Positions 25,537-38,316 of a DNA stretch of 64,000 bases are shown here, one piece after another. The notes under the pieces were generated by a model, which ran no database searches, was not told where the DNA came from, and saw only the letters and a list, made by a program, of their open reading frames with translations. The stretch covers positions 35,247,242 to 35,311,241 of the forward strand of contig OX438743.1 of NCBI GenBank assembly GCA_949316235.1, in the 5' to 3' direction. This stretch comes from Oegoconia quadripuncta. Lineage: Eukaryota > Arthropoda > Insecta > Lepidoptera > Autostichidae. The position numbers and the translations under genes were made by a program. The first letter of the stretch is position 1; the number at the start of each line of letters is the position of its first letter.

Positions 25537-27204
25537 ACTTTGAAGTATATCGCCCATGGGAGCCAGCCGTGCCGGTGTATTCTGCCGGCAGAGTCGCCGC
25601 AGCCGCAGAGTAAAGGTAAAAGTGTTACGCGGTGTGCTCGATTCGATCGTGTGCTGTTCTGTGACGCAACACTGCCGCGAATGTGTGCCAAAATTGCAGT
25701 CAAGCGGTCGAGCCTTCTACTACGTGCCGCGATTAGCGCATAGGTATACTTTCATATACGTAACTAGTAAATTCCTAACATTACTAGACATTTTTGTTGG
25801 ATTTTACAAATTATTGAGCAAAACGATGGCAGATAACAGAATTCTTATTAGGAATGTAGTTGAAACGATGCACTGATAAATAAGTATTTAAAAACCAAAG
25901 AAAACCGATTACATATTGTATGTTTTCCATAAAATATATTCTGACTCTCTGGGGATCAAGACGAAGTTAACGACATACACTTCAAAGTCGGTCAAGCCGT
26001 GTTCAGGCTACAGGATTAGTCCTTACTGGTGTGACCGCCCCACGACCGAGTTAAAAAAAAATTACAAAAACTACAATAGAAGTTAATACAACTTAATTGA
26101 CATTACAACTAAGAGCAAATAATATAGAGGTCAGTCAAGACAAATAACTTCTCAGATTTATCTCAAGTTTAAGCGTATAAGGAAACAGTTGTGTGCTCTG
26201 TAAAAATAACTATATTGTCATTTTAAAAACAACAATACTAATGAACGTTTCCAGCGGTTATCAGGCAACCAGATAAGATTAGTATAGTACCCCTTTGTTT
26301 ATGCACTGCACTCCACTGCCAGACCCTGTATAGAGATACGCATTATCACTCATATACATACAATTTACATATACTCATTTGATAAGTCTATTCTTGGTCT
26401 ACGAAATTTAATGGGTAATTTGTTAACAAAACCAGAATGTTGTGATGTTATTTTATACGTATATATATACTATAATTTGTTTCAACATCGAATATATTAG
26501 GCTGGTTATAAAACTTGATCGTTAGAGTAGCTAGGTCTCCAAATGTGAATTTTCAATATCGTTATTAATAAGAATGTTGTAATTATTTAATGTATCAAAA
26601 TTAGGTAAGCACGTAGTTGAATAACTAAGTGACGCGCTCTCGTTACCTATATCAATATTTTACGAATTACTACATTAATGGTTTGCCAGTAAGTATTGCA
26701 TTAAACTAGATACTTATGGGTAAGCATAATATCAGTATTTTTAATTAGAAGTAGTCTATCAAAACAAGTATTGCATACATCGCAATTAGAGTACTCTAAG
26801 TACAGCAATGAACTATAGATAGATTATTCACGATAATGCGTAATCGACAATAATAAAAATAATGAATTAAATTTGCCACACATGCAACACGTGTTATGCA
26901 GTTTTATAACTAAGCAGTAGTGATAACAGAACGCACGTGTGATTTTATGTGAAAGGACTCAACAATTTAGGTGATACAAGTGATGTAATCAAGCAGATGA
27001 TTCTATAATTCTTACTACAACTTCTGTAAAAGCCTTAAAACAGTTTACCATACACCAAAGTTATACAATAATAACACAGCAAATCGTTTCTTTGAACAAA
27101 AAAAACCACGGTAATACACCAATGTAATAGGTAATCAAAATAGCTTTTAGAACTTTATAAAACCGTAAATAATAAAAAAAAGTCGGTACTCTGTATGACC
27201 GTAG
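25537..27204. other. Unassigned non-coding DNA
   Basis: A GC-richer patch at 25550-25740 has overlapping open frames on both strands with no recognisable protein. The remainder shows nothing I can support. Confidence 0.5.
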
Positions 27205-27430
27205 TCTAACTAATATTATAAATGCGAAAGTTTGAATTGTTTGTTTGTTTGTTGCTCAATCACAGCGAAACGGATGAAAGGATTTGGATGAATTTGGCCT
27301 ATATGTAGAATATACCCTGGATTAAGACATTGGATATTTTTATCCCGATTAAGTGAGTAGTTCCCACGGGATAAACAAATTTCCGCGATAAAGTTATTCC
27401 ATGTAGGCGAAGTCGGGGGCGGAATCCTAG
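27205..27430 (+). mobile_element. Non-autonomous Helitron-like element
   Basis: It begins TCTAACTAATATTATAAATG and ends AATCCTAG|T after a diverged GC hairpin. The interior has AAAGGATTTGGATGAATTTGG and a TTATCCCG block shared with the copy at 58703. It is 226 bp and non-coding. The base before TC is G, not the A preferred by Helitrons. Confidence 0.7.
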
Positions 27431-27489
27431 TTTTTTTCAATTTGTCCTTTTGGACAGGCACAAGGTACTGAGCCCATACAGCTAAGTCC

Positions 27490-27527
27490 TTTTCTCCACG
27501 CGGACAGAGTAGCGTGCGAAGACCTAG
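27490..27527 (+). mobile_element. Helitron-like 3' end only
   Basis: CTCCACGCGGACAGAGTAGC followed shortly by CCTAG|T is the 3' hairpin and end of the same family. It lies 60 bp after the complete copy, so two 3' ends occur in tandem. Confidence 0.45.
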
Positions 27528-30500
27528 TATAATTACCTACGAACACTTTCGAACGAATTACAACATACAGAGATGGCGAAAAAGAAACAATTTATGTACT
27601 CCTTCGTACAAATGGCAAGCAATGACATAGTCGATGGGTTCAACAAAGGCTCCTTCACATTTAAAATGAGCCTCGATGGCCGTGGGCCGTGGGCGGAATG
27701 TGACAAAGACGCTTGGCCGGCAATGAACCCTCGCATTTGCTCTGCCGAAACAATTAGCAGCGCGTCGCGAATATAACGAGACTATTTACCAATAGCAGTC
27801 GTCTAACGACTCGAACCTCACTACACGCGCCATGGCCGACCAACTTACTTGATTTATAAATACACAACCATGGACATGAATAAGTTATATTTGTGATTTG
27901 ATAAATATTAAGGCTCAGATTTTCAGGGAGGATTCCAAACCTGCATAAAAGCTATCTCTAGTTATGGTTCCAAAATGAAAATATAAAATATATAGGTACC
28001 CACTTAAATGTTATAAAGCACACAATATGAATTATTTGGTACGGTAATTAAAAATTACAAACACAAATTAAAATAGTTTCCTAAATACACCCTACACTTA
28101 ATGGTATTTTGATTTTATTGTTATAAAGCTATTTTCTTTAAAGATTAAGTACACCGTGAATAGTTATGAATTTTCTGAGCTCATTCTGGTCTCCAGCGCT
28201 TGTAATTCCGAGCCTCAAGGAAAATGGTAATCATAAAGCGTTATTAATTTTCCATTAGTAACGAATGAGAACACAAAAACTTAAACATTTTGTAAATTGC
28301 AAGACTATAATGGAATAAATACAAACAAATGTTATAGCTACCTACAAAAATAAGGAGTCTAAAGTAGTCCTAAGGTCAATTACGCTATTATTTTAGCATA
28401 TCTCCGAGCCTGTTCACCAAGCGTATTAACTCTAAAAATGTTAATTAATACTATTAAAATGTACATAATTTGAGAACCGGCAACTTGAGTACCTATTCGC
28501 TATATTTCAATCCAAGGTCAGTAATTGTTGACATCACAGAAACCATGGCATTTCAAGAATATATTAATGATGATAGGACATTGCATTTGCGATATGTAAG
28601 TGTAATCAGCTGCATTCATATCTGCATGTCAAATCAATGATACGCGGAAGGAACTTGACAATATTCTGAAGAGTATCGTTTATATACCTAGTTATGAATA
28701 AAACGGTTGCATTGCAACATGAAGTATGAACCGAACAAAATTGTATACCATATACTTACATAAAAAAAAATGGTCTGTTTATGTAAAATGTTGACGTTTT
28801 CATTGATTGCGATGTGGGCGGTAAGGCAAGGCGATTGTCGCAACGTCCCCGTGAACCGATCGTGCTGTGAAACCTCCATTTTCGCCTCATTAGTGTCATA
28901 GTGTCTAGTGTTTATAATGGACGTCGCATAATAGCATCTCTACATTGAGCAACGTATGCTCAAGGAGAACCACATATTAAAAATTTAAACAATATTCACG
29001 TGTGTTTGGAAAGCTTCTTGTTTTATGCTGTAATGTTGACATTAGGTATCCACGACCAGATCATGGATCTGCAAGAACAGCAACACGTCCTATTTCTGAG
29101 GCCATTGCGCTGAGGGAACAAAGGGTTGACTCACGTCCGGACTCTCGTCGCCACAGAAAGGATCGGCGCTAAAAATAGCATAGTGGCGGTTACCAGTACG
29201 ACCGTTGGACATGGCCTACGCATCTCGCTACTTGCCCTCTCGCCCCGACGCGATCGTGAATCTTCTGCAGTCGTTTTTTCGCATTTCGTAGCCAGTTATG
29301 AAAAACCTATTAGTGGTATACTAAGGTACAAAATATATTACTGTATCAAAATCTTTTTCTTGGTGAACATATCCAAGGATATACAGCTTTGGTGTAGTGT
29401 ATAATCAGGGTACATTATCACTCAACGCGTGCCACATTATGTTCAACAACTACTCCAAACAAAACCGATGTTGAGGCGCTAATCAAACAGCGTTGATCGG
29501 TTGCAATACTTGCTCGCAATACTTGTTGTAGTGTTTTCCACGGACGTGTTTCGTTACATAATTGCAGTGAATGCGCAAGAATGTCGTAACTAGCACCAAC
29601 ACATGTATTTGAGGTGTGCTCTATGATTTTTACATCCAGAGATACATATATATTAGGTAGGTATAATTGCAGTGTTCGACTTGCAGTGTTAGGTAGCAAA
29701 ATGGCGCCAACAAGTCCCACGCGGAATCGAATTTCGTCGATGGAGCATGAGAGGAAATAATCTAAAATTACTTATTGTGTTGTGCATGAAATGCTGTGCT
29801 GGCTACAGAACTCCCACGGCCGACACTTATTGTTTGCGTTGCACTCGAGTGTTTCTACAACGTCTAAGGTAGGTATTGGCATGGCATTAGGAAACTGAGT
29901 AGGTAACCAGTCGTCGAGAAAAGAACGAGAACCGTCGACAGTTTGAGGAAGGTTGTGTTACAACTTGGCTTTGTGTAACTTATGAATTTGTTCGTAATTT
30001 CAACATACTGCTGGCATCTCTATAAAACGAACCTGGGAGGGATATGCTTGTGACTAAACAACATTCCCGAAATTTACATGCCACCTGATGTGATAAATGA
30101 ACTATAATATAAACGCGCTAACAATCCAGTTATGTGCAGTTAGAAAAATGTCATGTGTTACCTACGAAGTACTTTATCAGAACAACTCTCCTCCGAACAA
30201 CACATTCCCTTGTTCACAACTTCACCAGACGGAAATTCAAAAACACAACACATCCTTGGCGCCAAAACCATTGATTATCCTAACTCCCGTAACAATCATC
30301 GAAGACTTCAAAAGTCAGAAGTATCAATTACGTTATGTATGATGTTAAGTTGGTAATAATCAGAGTCCCATTAAAAACTGTGGCAGAGCATAGGTTACAT
30401 GAGCAATATCGCGGATAGCACGCGAGCGTGGCGCGGCGCGGTCGCACGGTCCGCCGCGCCACGTGATTACACGCCTTACTGACCAACTAACAACCAGCGA

Positions 30501-31688
30501 AATAGCCACTAGCCAACCAATCGCACGACCGAAATATTCTGCAACTAAATTCCAGTAATATCAAATCTTTTATGTAATATCGTCAAAGTGTTTAGGACGG
30601 AATCAATAAAAATTTCTGCATAAACTGTCACAAGCAAAGGCACTCTCGAGATAAATTACGAGGGCGACGTTCTTTATTATAATAGTATTGGTACCTACAT
30701 ACCGTGAACTGGACCATTTATTTTACGTTACATTAATATTTTGCTAATAGTGCTTACAATTTTTGTGCATCAGATCATGCTTGTGAGCGAGTCAGTAAGT
30801 GAAATGTATCATCCTTTAGTAGTACTGATAAACAAAAGGTTAATAATGGTACAAGGTTGAAAGGTAAATAACTATTTGCACATTATATGAACACAGTTGA
30901 CTCATTAATAGAGTTTTTATATAGCAGATTCAAATTTAGTATATGAAGAGTCAACAGATTCTACAAAATATAATACCTATACACCCATCAAGTTACCTAT
31001 AGATCCAGCCAGACAAAGCAGGGTTACAGGACAAAGGGCTCTTTATCTGGGTGTGTAGTATAAAAAAATTTGAGCATAAAGGCGAGCGGTTGTATTTGTA
31101 AATAATCATCAGCAGGTAGACGGTTGTAGGTGTATTCACGTGTTCAACGGTTTTGAAGCGTGATTTTTTCTGACAAAATGCGACGACGGTTTGAAACGTG
31201 AAAAAAATATGCGATGCACCCGCGAATGCACCTTTCAAAATTCCCACTACTGACGCTGAACGTTTAATAAATCTGACAAGTGCTTTTCAGAACAATAACA
31301 TGCCGTCTAATATTGAATTGACATGTGGAAAATAAATCAAATTGCATGAAAATCCATCTCCTTATTTACGTCAGTCAGGACTCGGTCAATGAGTGTTACT
31401 TACGAAATTATTAAAGAAGCTCCAAAAGCAAGAAAAATTAGGATGTAATGTTCATGTCCAATTCTATACCTACTATGTAAAATATACAGAGTTAGTCAAA
31501 CGACGCGTCTTTTAAGGAAGAGTACCGTAAATATTAAAAATAGCAAATTCAAGGGAATAGAAAGTTTATTACGTTTTTAAAATAAGAAAATCAGAATTCA
31601 GTGGAGTTTTGAAAAGTAGACGCAAAGTCGGAAATGAAATCGACAAAAAACTTTGAAATAAAATCCCCTAACAGGTACCTACATAATC
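27528..31688. other. Unassigned non-coding DNA with two GC-richer blocks
   Basis: An open frame at 27573-27776 (67 codons) has balanced composition but no identifiable domain, and is also open on the opposite strand. The blocks at 29090-29290 and 30410-30480 are C+G-rich. The second contains an 11-bp GC inverted repeat (30428-30438 and 30452-30462). No gene is asserted. Confidence 0.45.
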
Positions 31689-31881
31689 ACCATCTTATCT
31701 AAAGTCTGCCGCTAAACAGCAGTGTTAATAGCATTTTTGTGTTACGGCTGTTTGAGATAAGATATTCAGTTTGCCAAATAAGTTGGGTTTTCGGGGTGAG
31801 CACGCTTCCAATCCAACTAGGGCCTCATTTTCAGGTGTGATTGAAGTCAAGCGCTAACCCGTAGGTGGAATGCATAAAAAA
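31689..31881 (+). mobile_element. SINE (CATCAGGTG-tail family), 5'-truncated
   Basis: The body CCGCTAAACAGCAGTGTTAATAGCA and the tail TCAGGTGTGATTGAAGTCAA ending GCATAAAAAA match the longer minus-strand copies at 55642 and 62050. The tRNA-like head is missing. Confidence 0.7.
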
Positions 31882-32010
31882 TGTAATGGCACCAATCGAT
31901 AAAGAAATTAAGGATCAAAATATGTAATAAAACTTTATTTTATCGTAACTTTGAATTGTAAAGATATATTTTGCATTCTATTCAATAACATTTATTATTA
32001 TGGATGAGTC
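31882..32010. other. Short unassigned spacer
   Basis: AT-rich sequence with nothing recognisable. Confidence 0.4.
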
Positions 32011-32080
32011 TTTTTTACCCTAAGGAAAAAAATAGGGCATATTAGGTTTGCACATCACTTACCTTATATGCCCTATTTTA
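32011..32080. repeat. Small palindromic repeat (AAAATAGGGCATAT)
   Basis: A 14-bp perfect inverted repeat, 32029-32042 and 32066-32079, flanks a 23-bp spacer. The left half, from TTTTTTACC through GGGCATATT, recurs at 44897-44930, where a LINE has inserted into it, so this is a dispersed repeat. Confidence 0.65.
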
Positions 32081-33643
32081 TATATATACAGTATAATACA
32101 AAGTCACTATCCGCAGCTGTCTCTTTGTGCGCTTAGTTAATCTAAACTACGCAACCGATTTCGATACGGTTTTCACTATCATTCATATATAATTTCTTTG
32201 GGAGGTTTATATGTATAAAACATGCATAATATATGTATAGACGTGCGAAGCTGGGGCAAGTCGCAAGACTTCAGTATTTAATGAACTTTTCCTCCGTGAC
32301 ACGATCGTTCGAATAAATTTGCGAAGAACAACATAAGTTTAAATGCATAATCTAATCATTCATATATATTAACAAACCTTTGTTATTTAGAGACGACCTA
32401 TTCACATATACATTCATAAGCAAGCATAAAAACACACAAGATCATAAAAAAGCAGCAACCCTAAGCAACAAGTGTGTTTTACGCAAAGTAATACCACAAA
32501 AACTACGAGCAGGTACGTATAGAACATCAAACCATTTATAACCATGTGATTTAGCTAATAGGACCGGTTTCGCTTCAACCACGAAATAGATTCCAAACTC
32601 GTCGTTATTTATATTAACAAGTGATTGTGATCTTTAATGCGACCGGTTTGGATACGTTTTGGTAAAAATGTTAACTCTAACGTGAACCATATTATGTACG
32701 ATACCCATGCTATATTACTTAACCACGTCTCTGTTGCGTACACCCCTGCCGTGATTCTAAAGGGCCATACATTACATAACCATCAATTTTGTACGCATAT
32801 TTAAAAGGAATAACAAAACTGGTAAACCAAGATTGATTAAAACAAGTGCGATTAAAAAACTAGGGTCTATTAGCTATGAACGAACAATACGATAGATAGA
32901 AGTATTTATTTGCTTTAATCTGATATTTAAGTACGGGATGACGTTAAAAATGGTTGATCGAAGCCGTTAGTATAAAATAAATAAACACATTGCAATTTAA
33001 TCCAAGACCGTCTTACATTTTAGTCGATTAAATTTTCTACGAAATGTAGTTAAATGTCAGATGACATTTGTTAACTTTTATGACGAATACATAAATTAAT
33101 TAATTAATGGTAGGACACAGCGCACCGTTATTTCGCCATACTGCCATGGTTTCTATTTTTGGGGCGACCAGCAATTATTTTTGGAGAATTGGGTAAAACG
33201 TGTCAGCCAGATAATGGGGTCTTTAAAAATGTAGAATCAAGGCTCAGAACTTAAGGACAGAGATTTCAGTAGAAGAAAATGGAATTAAAGATTCCGATCC
33301 TGCATAATTAACTAATGGATATACATTATATGAAAAACTAATGGATATATGTAAGAATTTTATAAAGTTCAAAACTTAGACCACTTCTTTGGTTCGATAA
33401 ACAATGAAATCGGTTAAAAATTACAAGTAAACATACCTTTAAAATAAAATTGTTTCCTAAATAGATACCTACATTCCACAACTGTTATTTTGATTTTATA
33501 TACATCACCAAAATATTTTTATTAACCAGCTCCAAACACAGACGAAATTCCATATAAATAAATGTGGTGAAGATATGATCATATGGAGATGGAGAACGGA
33601 AAAATCGGTTGTTTTGCCAATTTTTGGCAGTGCAATTATTGTC
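32081..33643. other. Unassigned non-coding DNA
   Basis: No gene or repeat is recognised. Confidence 0.5.
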
Positions 33644-33740
33644 ATTTTTTTTTTTTTATGATTGACTGGATTCGCCTTTGACCACAATCTCACCTGATGG
33701 AAAGTGACGATGTGGTCGGAGATGAAGCACGCGATCTCAG
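33644..33740 (-). mobile_element. LINE 3' end, reverse orientation
   Basis: A T-run and then ATGATTGACTGGATTCGCCT through CACCTGATGGAAAGTGACGA is the reverse complement of the tail at 43670-43744. The T-run is the poly(A) of the inserted copy seen from the other strand. Only the tail is present, as expected for 5'-truncated retrotransposition. Confidence 0.7.
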
Positions 33741-35052
33741 TAAATTTGAAACGATTTTAATAGATATTTTATTAATAATTACGAATTTTCTGAATTCTTC
33801 TTAAGATTTTTTTTATTCGTAGCAGCGCCGTCCCATAACTATTGGAAACGGCGCTCAAAATTCTAAATTTTACAATACAAAATTTAAACTGACAACTAAG
33901 TATTACCTAGCTTTTAACTTTAATAGTGACCAAGCACTCAGGTTCCTTCCCAGGTAATCAAAAGTGGTAAACCTTCGAGTACCTACTACTTTTACTTTTC
34001 CTAGGAAACAGCTGAACAACCTAGTCGGGTCGGATTCTCAGCCAGTCTGACTTACTTAATACTGCGTAGGTACGTATACTTTACGTACACTCTTGTATCT
34101 ACTAATCGACATCATTATAAAAGAATTATCCAAGTATAATACGGCAGATTTAATTCGAAGAAAAAGGAGTTTCAAGCGAACTAAATAAATTGATACTCTT
34201 TATACACTCACCTAGTGAGAGGAGGCTGTGCGCGCGCTGTGATGTTGAAATAAATTGACGTTGATGACATCTTGATGACACAAATGCAATAACATAAGTA
34301 TTTAAAAATCAAGAAACGAGACTGCAAAATCCGTGTAACCGTTCACTGGACTGCTTGGAAGCAGACGTCATTTGTGTCGCGCAGGCGCCATGTTGGATTT
34401 CTTACTATAAAATATATCCTGACACTGGGAATCAAAATATAGAATTTTACATACATACAGCCGAAAAACATTACTTCCCTAGGGCAATCAAACAAAAATA
34501 AAGTGTTAGTGCAATACCTGGTGGTAGGTAGGTAAGTGTACAAATTTCGAGGGGCAGACTGCTGTCGGCATATTTTCATGTATGCCACTGTACTCAACCA
34601 GTCTCGCAACTGGCAACATCACGCAGCTCCACACAAGTACAGCAACTGGTTATAGTCATTTTCCGCATCGTGTAATTATGGCGGTTGGAACTTCGAACGC
34701 GGAGGACATTGACTAAATACTGCTTACACAAGCACCTAAACTGAGAGATGTATCTATCCATTTTTGTGGTTCCGTTCAAATCTCTTAGAAATAGCGGGTT
34801 ACATTTAAGACTCGCGAGATAAATATTTAGCTCGCGATTTTAAACAAGCAAAATGTTGCAAACCTCTGAGATTTTATCGCTGCTATTATAAAATACAGTC
34901 AGCATCTAAATTATATTAGTGGTGAAATTAATCTGAGTATCTAAGAAAAATAACTAATGACATTGCAATACCATACAGTTTTCTTGGACATGTCATGTCG
35001 GTAGCCAGTAGGGTAATATCACCTTTTCCGCAATGTTTAAATTTTTAATGAC
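33741..35052. other. Unassigned non-coding DNA
   Basis: No gene is asserted. A short minus-strand ATG frame followed by a donor-like GTGAGT (34212-34270) is discussed under findings. Confidence 0.45.
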
Positions 35053-35131
35053 CCGTATTTCAATTTGCAAAACGAAACACAAATAAAATCACATTTATTA
35101 TTTGTGTTTCGTTTTGCAAATTGAAATACGG
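35053..35131. repeat. Perfect 34-bp inverted repeat with 11-bp loop
   Basis: The arms 35053-35086 and 35098-35131 are exact reverse complements and enclose 11 bases. The whole is 79 bp, about the size of a short MITE or a hairpin RNA precursor. No flanking duplication is clear. Perfect pairing suggests a recent origin. Confidence 0.85.
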
Positions 35132-35806
35132 AAAAACCGCATTTATTATAACAAATAAGTAGGCACTGGTTTGACGTAAACAATAGAAATTTGGCAGAGT
35201 TCTTTGCAGAAAATGAAGGGGCAAATTGCCCAAACACACGATTCAAAATTTACAATCGTCAACTTAGAGTAGTTTAGTAAATTAAGGTGATCATGTACTC
35301 AGTTCCTTCTGATATCAAATAATTGACGCTGGAGACGGTGTAGCTTTTCTTTTAATCTACAATAAACAACATAATACCAATTATCTGGTTTATATTACCT
35401 TGGACAGTTTTAAAGAAGAAGCTCTTTGACAAACTTTTCGCGGTTTAGATATTACATATATTTGTTTAAAAGCAAAATACGAATCTTCATTTTAAAGTTG
35501 TATTAAATATTATTTTACTAGTATGCAGATACTATTTAATGCAATTTTGTCAGTTTGTAGGTAGGTAATTGATTGAATACGATTATTTTAAAATTTATAG
35601 TAAGGAACACTCATTACGCGAGTCTCGACTGGAACTTGGCCGATTGTTATAATTGCAATGAACTATTACAAAACATTTATCAAAAGGATGATTAATGAAT
35701 CTTAATGTTGCATAGTAGGGCTGTTACATGGGATTCTTTAGGAAAAGCGTGAAAAGGGTTCTTGATTCACAAATGTTTATGCGATTCCCCTGTTGCTTAT
35801 CTTTTT
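35132..35806. other. Unassigned non-coding DNA
   Basis: No gene or repeat is recognised. Confidence 0.45.
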
Positions 35807-35881
35807 AGGCGGCGGTGACCACTTCCTGTCAGGTGGGCCACCGGCCTATTTACCCCCCCCCCCCCCCCTTTATCACAAAAA
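35807..35881 (+). mobile_element. LINE 3' end with a 16-base C run
   Basis: GGCGGCGGTGACCACTTCCT, TCAGGTGGGCC and a final A-rich run form a LINE tail of the CATCAGGTG group. A homopolymer of 16 C (35853-35868) interrupts it before TTTATCACAAAA. Confidence 0.55.
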
Positions 35882-38256
35882 ATCGCCCAAGTGTATATTG
35901 GACACGAATCAACTTAGGGTTCCGATTGTTTCGACTTTCGGTAACTGAAAATTAGGGATATCTAAAATACATATTTTAACATTATTATCATTTGTTCAAA
36001 ATAATTTGGCACCGTTGTGTTACTCGAAAGCTAATTAATTCTAATTTAGTTCAGATTTTTAACATGCCTAGAGTTTCAGTGTAGGGCAATCCCGAGATAC
36101 GATGGATGAATGATTTGTGGTTTTTATACAGTTAATGAAGTTAAACAAATCTTGTTGCCTCTTTTCTGTTCAATCTGGAGGATTATATGCAATTTGTGTA
36201 CTGTGTAAAGATCAATAAATGTTGAAGTTGACATTCCTGATTGAGTATTTTATTAAGGCAAAGGCATGCCGGGCTTTTGGGCTTTGCACATCGGACACCC
36301 GAAGGGACAGGTTCAAAAGTAGGTACCTAGATCTTTTATAGTTACCTACTTAAGTAACTGATTTGATAAGATCACAGGAAGAGATCCTTTGAGTCGTCGT
36401 AAGAAATCAGTAATCTGGCAGAAAGAAACCTTTTAGAACAGGTAAAGTTCTCAAAAAAATCTATGCAAAACTTCAACGAACATGTCCAAATGATTGAATG
36501 ACTTCGATACCTACTAAATTTCTTTACGCGTACTATGTATATTCGTAACAGTTAATATTCTACATTTTTCTATAAATGACTAAATTTTATAGGTATGCTA
36601 GCGTTATAGGTATAGGGACAGACAAAACATAAAGAAAATAATAAGGTTTCCATTTTTTGACATTTGGCTATAACACCCTAAAAAAAGAAATAATAAGATA
36701 TATCATAGCACACAAATTGCGTAAAAAATCCAGTTGAAAGTATAGAAACCATATTAAAGATTGAAGAATATCAAAAGAAAATTAAATTAATATTGTGGAA
36801 GGAAAAAATACAACTTATCCTACCAGACTATACAAAGAAAAGAAAATCTAATAGTAGGTACCTACCTACCTACCAACTTGTATGAATATATCATAAATCT
36901 AGGTCCCTACTTAACCATTATTAATAAACAATAAATTAAACCACATACCTACAACCTACCTACTACTACTAACCAAACAAACACTACTTAGGCACTAAAC
37001 TGGGCAACTACCTAATACATATAGGTACATACTTGATAGATATTTAGAGGTGAGTAAATATGTATTGCCTACTCCTGTATTTAATTTTTACAGGTTATAA
37101 GTACCTAATAATATGATTACCTATTTAACTTGCCAAGTGTGTAGATACCTTCTTTAGTGGCAAATTTATTTAATTAATAAATAAATAAATAAAATCAACA
37201 AATGACATTCCTAATAAACCCAAGAAAATTAATAATTTATCTTACAGTAACTAAGTAGGTACCGACCATGTTAACCAGAATTTACTATTTTTGAAATATT
37301 TTATTTAAAGGAAGAAAGTTCTTTGTGAATTTTGTAATATAATAAATTGTACTTATATTAAATAAAATAAATATCAATGTTAAGCCGTAGGTTAAAACTT
37401 GTCAACATTTTGGAAATATAAAAAATTGTTTCAACTTCAAAAACAAATTTTACAGAACTTAGGTACCTACCTATAGGTGTCTGTGGTAGACTGTACCCAG
37501 CTTATCAATATCGATTAAATATGGGTCTAAACCAAACAGGTTTATAGGTTTAAAAATAATAAAAAAGTAATGAATATTGATACTAGTACATACAATAAAC
37601 ATGTCATCTGTCAAAGAAAAATAATCCCAGTAGGTACTTAATAGCGTCATGATCATTTTTAGTGGTTTTTAATATAATTACTATCCGATGTTGTTGTTCC
37701 CTTTTATTTTATTAGATATATCTAAATCTTAAGGTGAGGTAACCATAACCTAGGTCTAATAAACACATAACTTGAAATCTGTCTGTATCTACACCTAATC
37801 AATAATTGTTTCTTTTGATGAACAGAACAGAGAAAGACTATGGTCTGGTCATAATTAAGTTCTACTGTATGCAATTTATTCCCTAGGTCGGTACTATTGA
37901 AAAATACCGGTAAGTAAATTGTACACACGCGATTGTGACATTTCAGCCATGTGCTTGTTAAAATAATAAAACAAAATATAGGTAAACAAGTCGATAACAA
38001 ATACAAATTTATTATTGGGGGCTGGTCAAAATTAGAGATAATTTTCTGGGTGGTATTTCAGGTGTATTCAAACGGCAGGTAAATACCACCATAATCGCGT
38101 CAACACGTGAAACACACAGTTACACAATTATGTTTCAATACCTACCTACCAAATGACCTTTGAGGCTTTGATGTAATAAATAACACATGCAAGCAAACTG
38201 CAAGCAGCAAGGTTCTACTCGAAGAAGAAACTTGCAAATTATTAAATTAAACATAC
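35882..38256. other. AT-rich non-coding DNA with TACC/GGTA microsatellites
   Basis: Short imperfect runs of CTAC and TAGG (36855-37030) and AATA repeats (about 37170-37192) are present, and no gene is recognised. If the proposed exon at 38257 is real, this is the start of its first coding intron. Confidence 0.5.
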
Positions 38257-38316
38257 CTTCAAGAATAGATCACCAAAGTCGTACAGCGCAGACTGATGCA
38301 TGATGGCAGTAGACAT
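38257..38316 (-). CDS. Putative first coding exon of a minus-strand gene
   Basis: On the minus strand an ATG at 38316 opens a 20-codon frame that runs exactly into a splice donor (AAG|GTATGT at 38257/38256). It encodes MSTAIMHQSALYDFGDLFLK. The frame has an in-frame TAG 18 nt upstream of the ATG, so this ATG is the first possible start. The base at -3 is A, a favourable context. The intron would begin in phase 0. I do not recognise the peptide and name no protein. A repeat-free upstream region with an initiator-like motif supports a 5' exon, but a 20-codon frame plus one hexamer can occur by chance. Downstream exons would lie at lower coordinates and may be outside the window. Confidence 0.4.

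Noticed and set aside
27573..27776. 67-codon plus-strand frame with fairly balanced composition
   Set aside because: Open on the opposite strand as well, and no domain or splice context was found.
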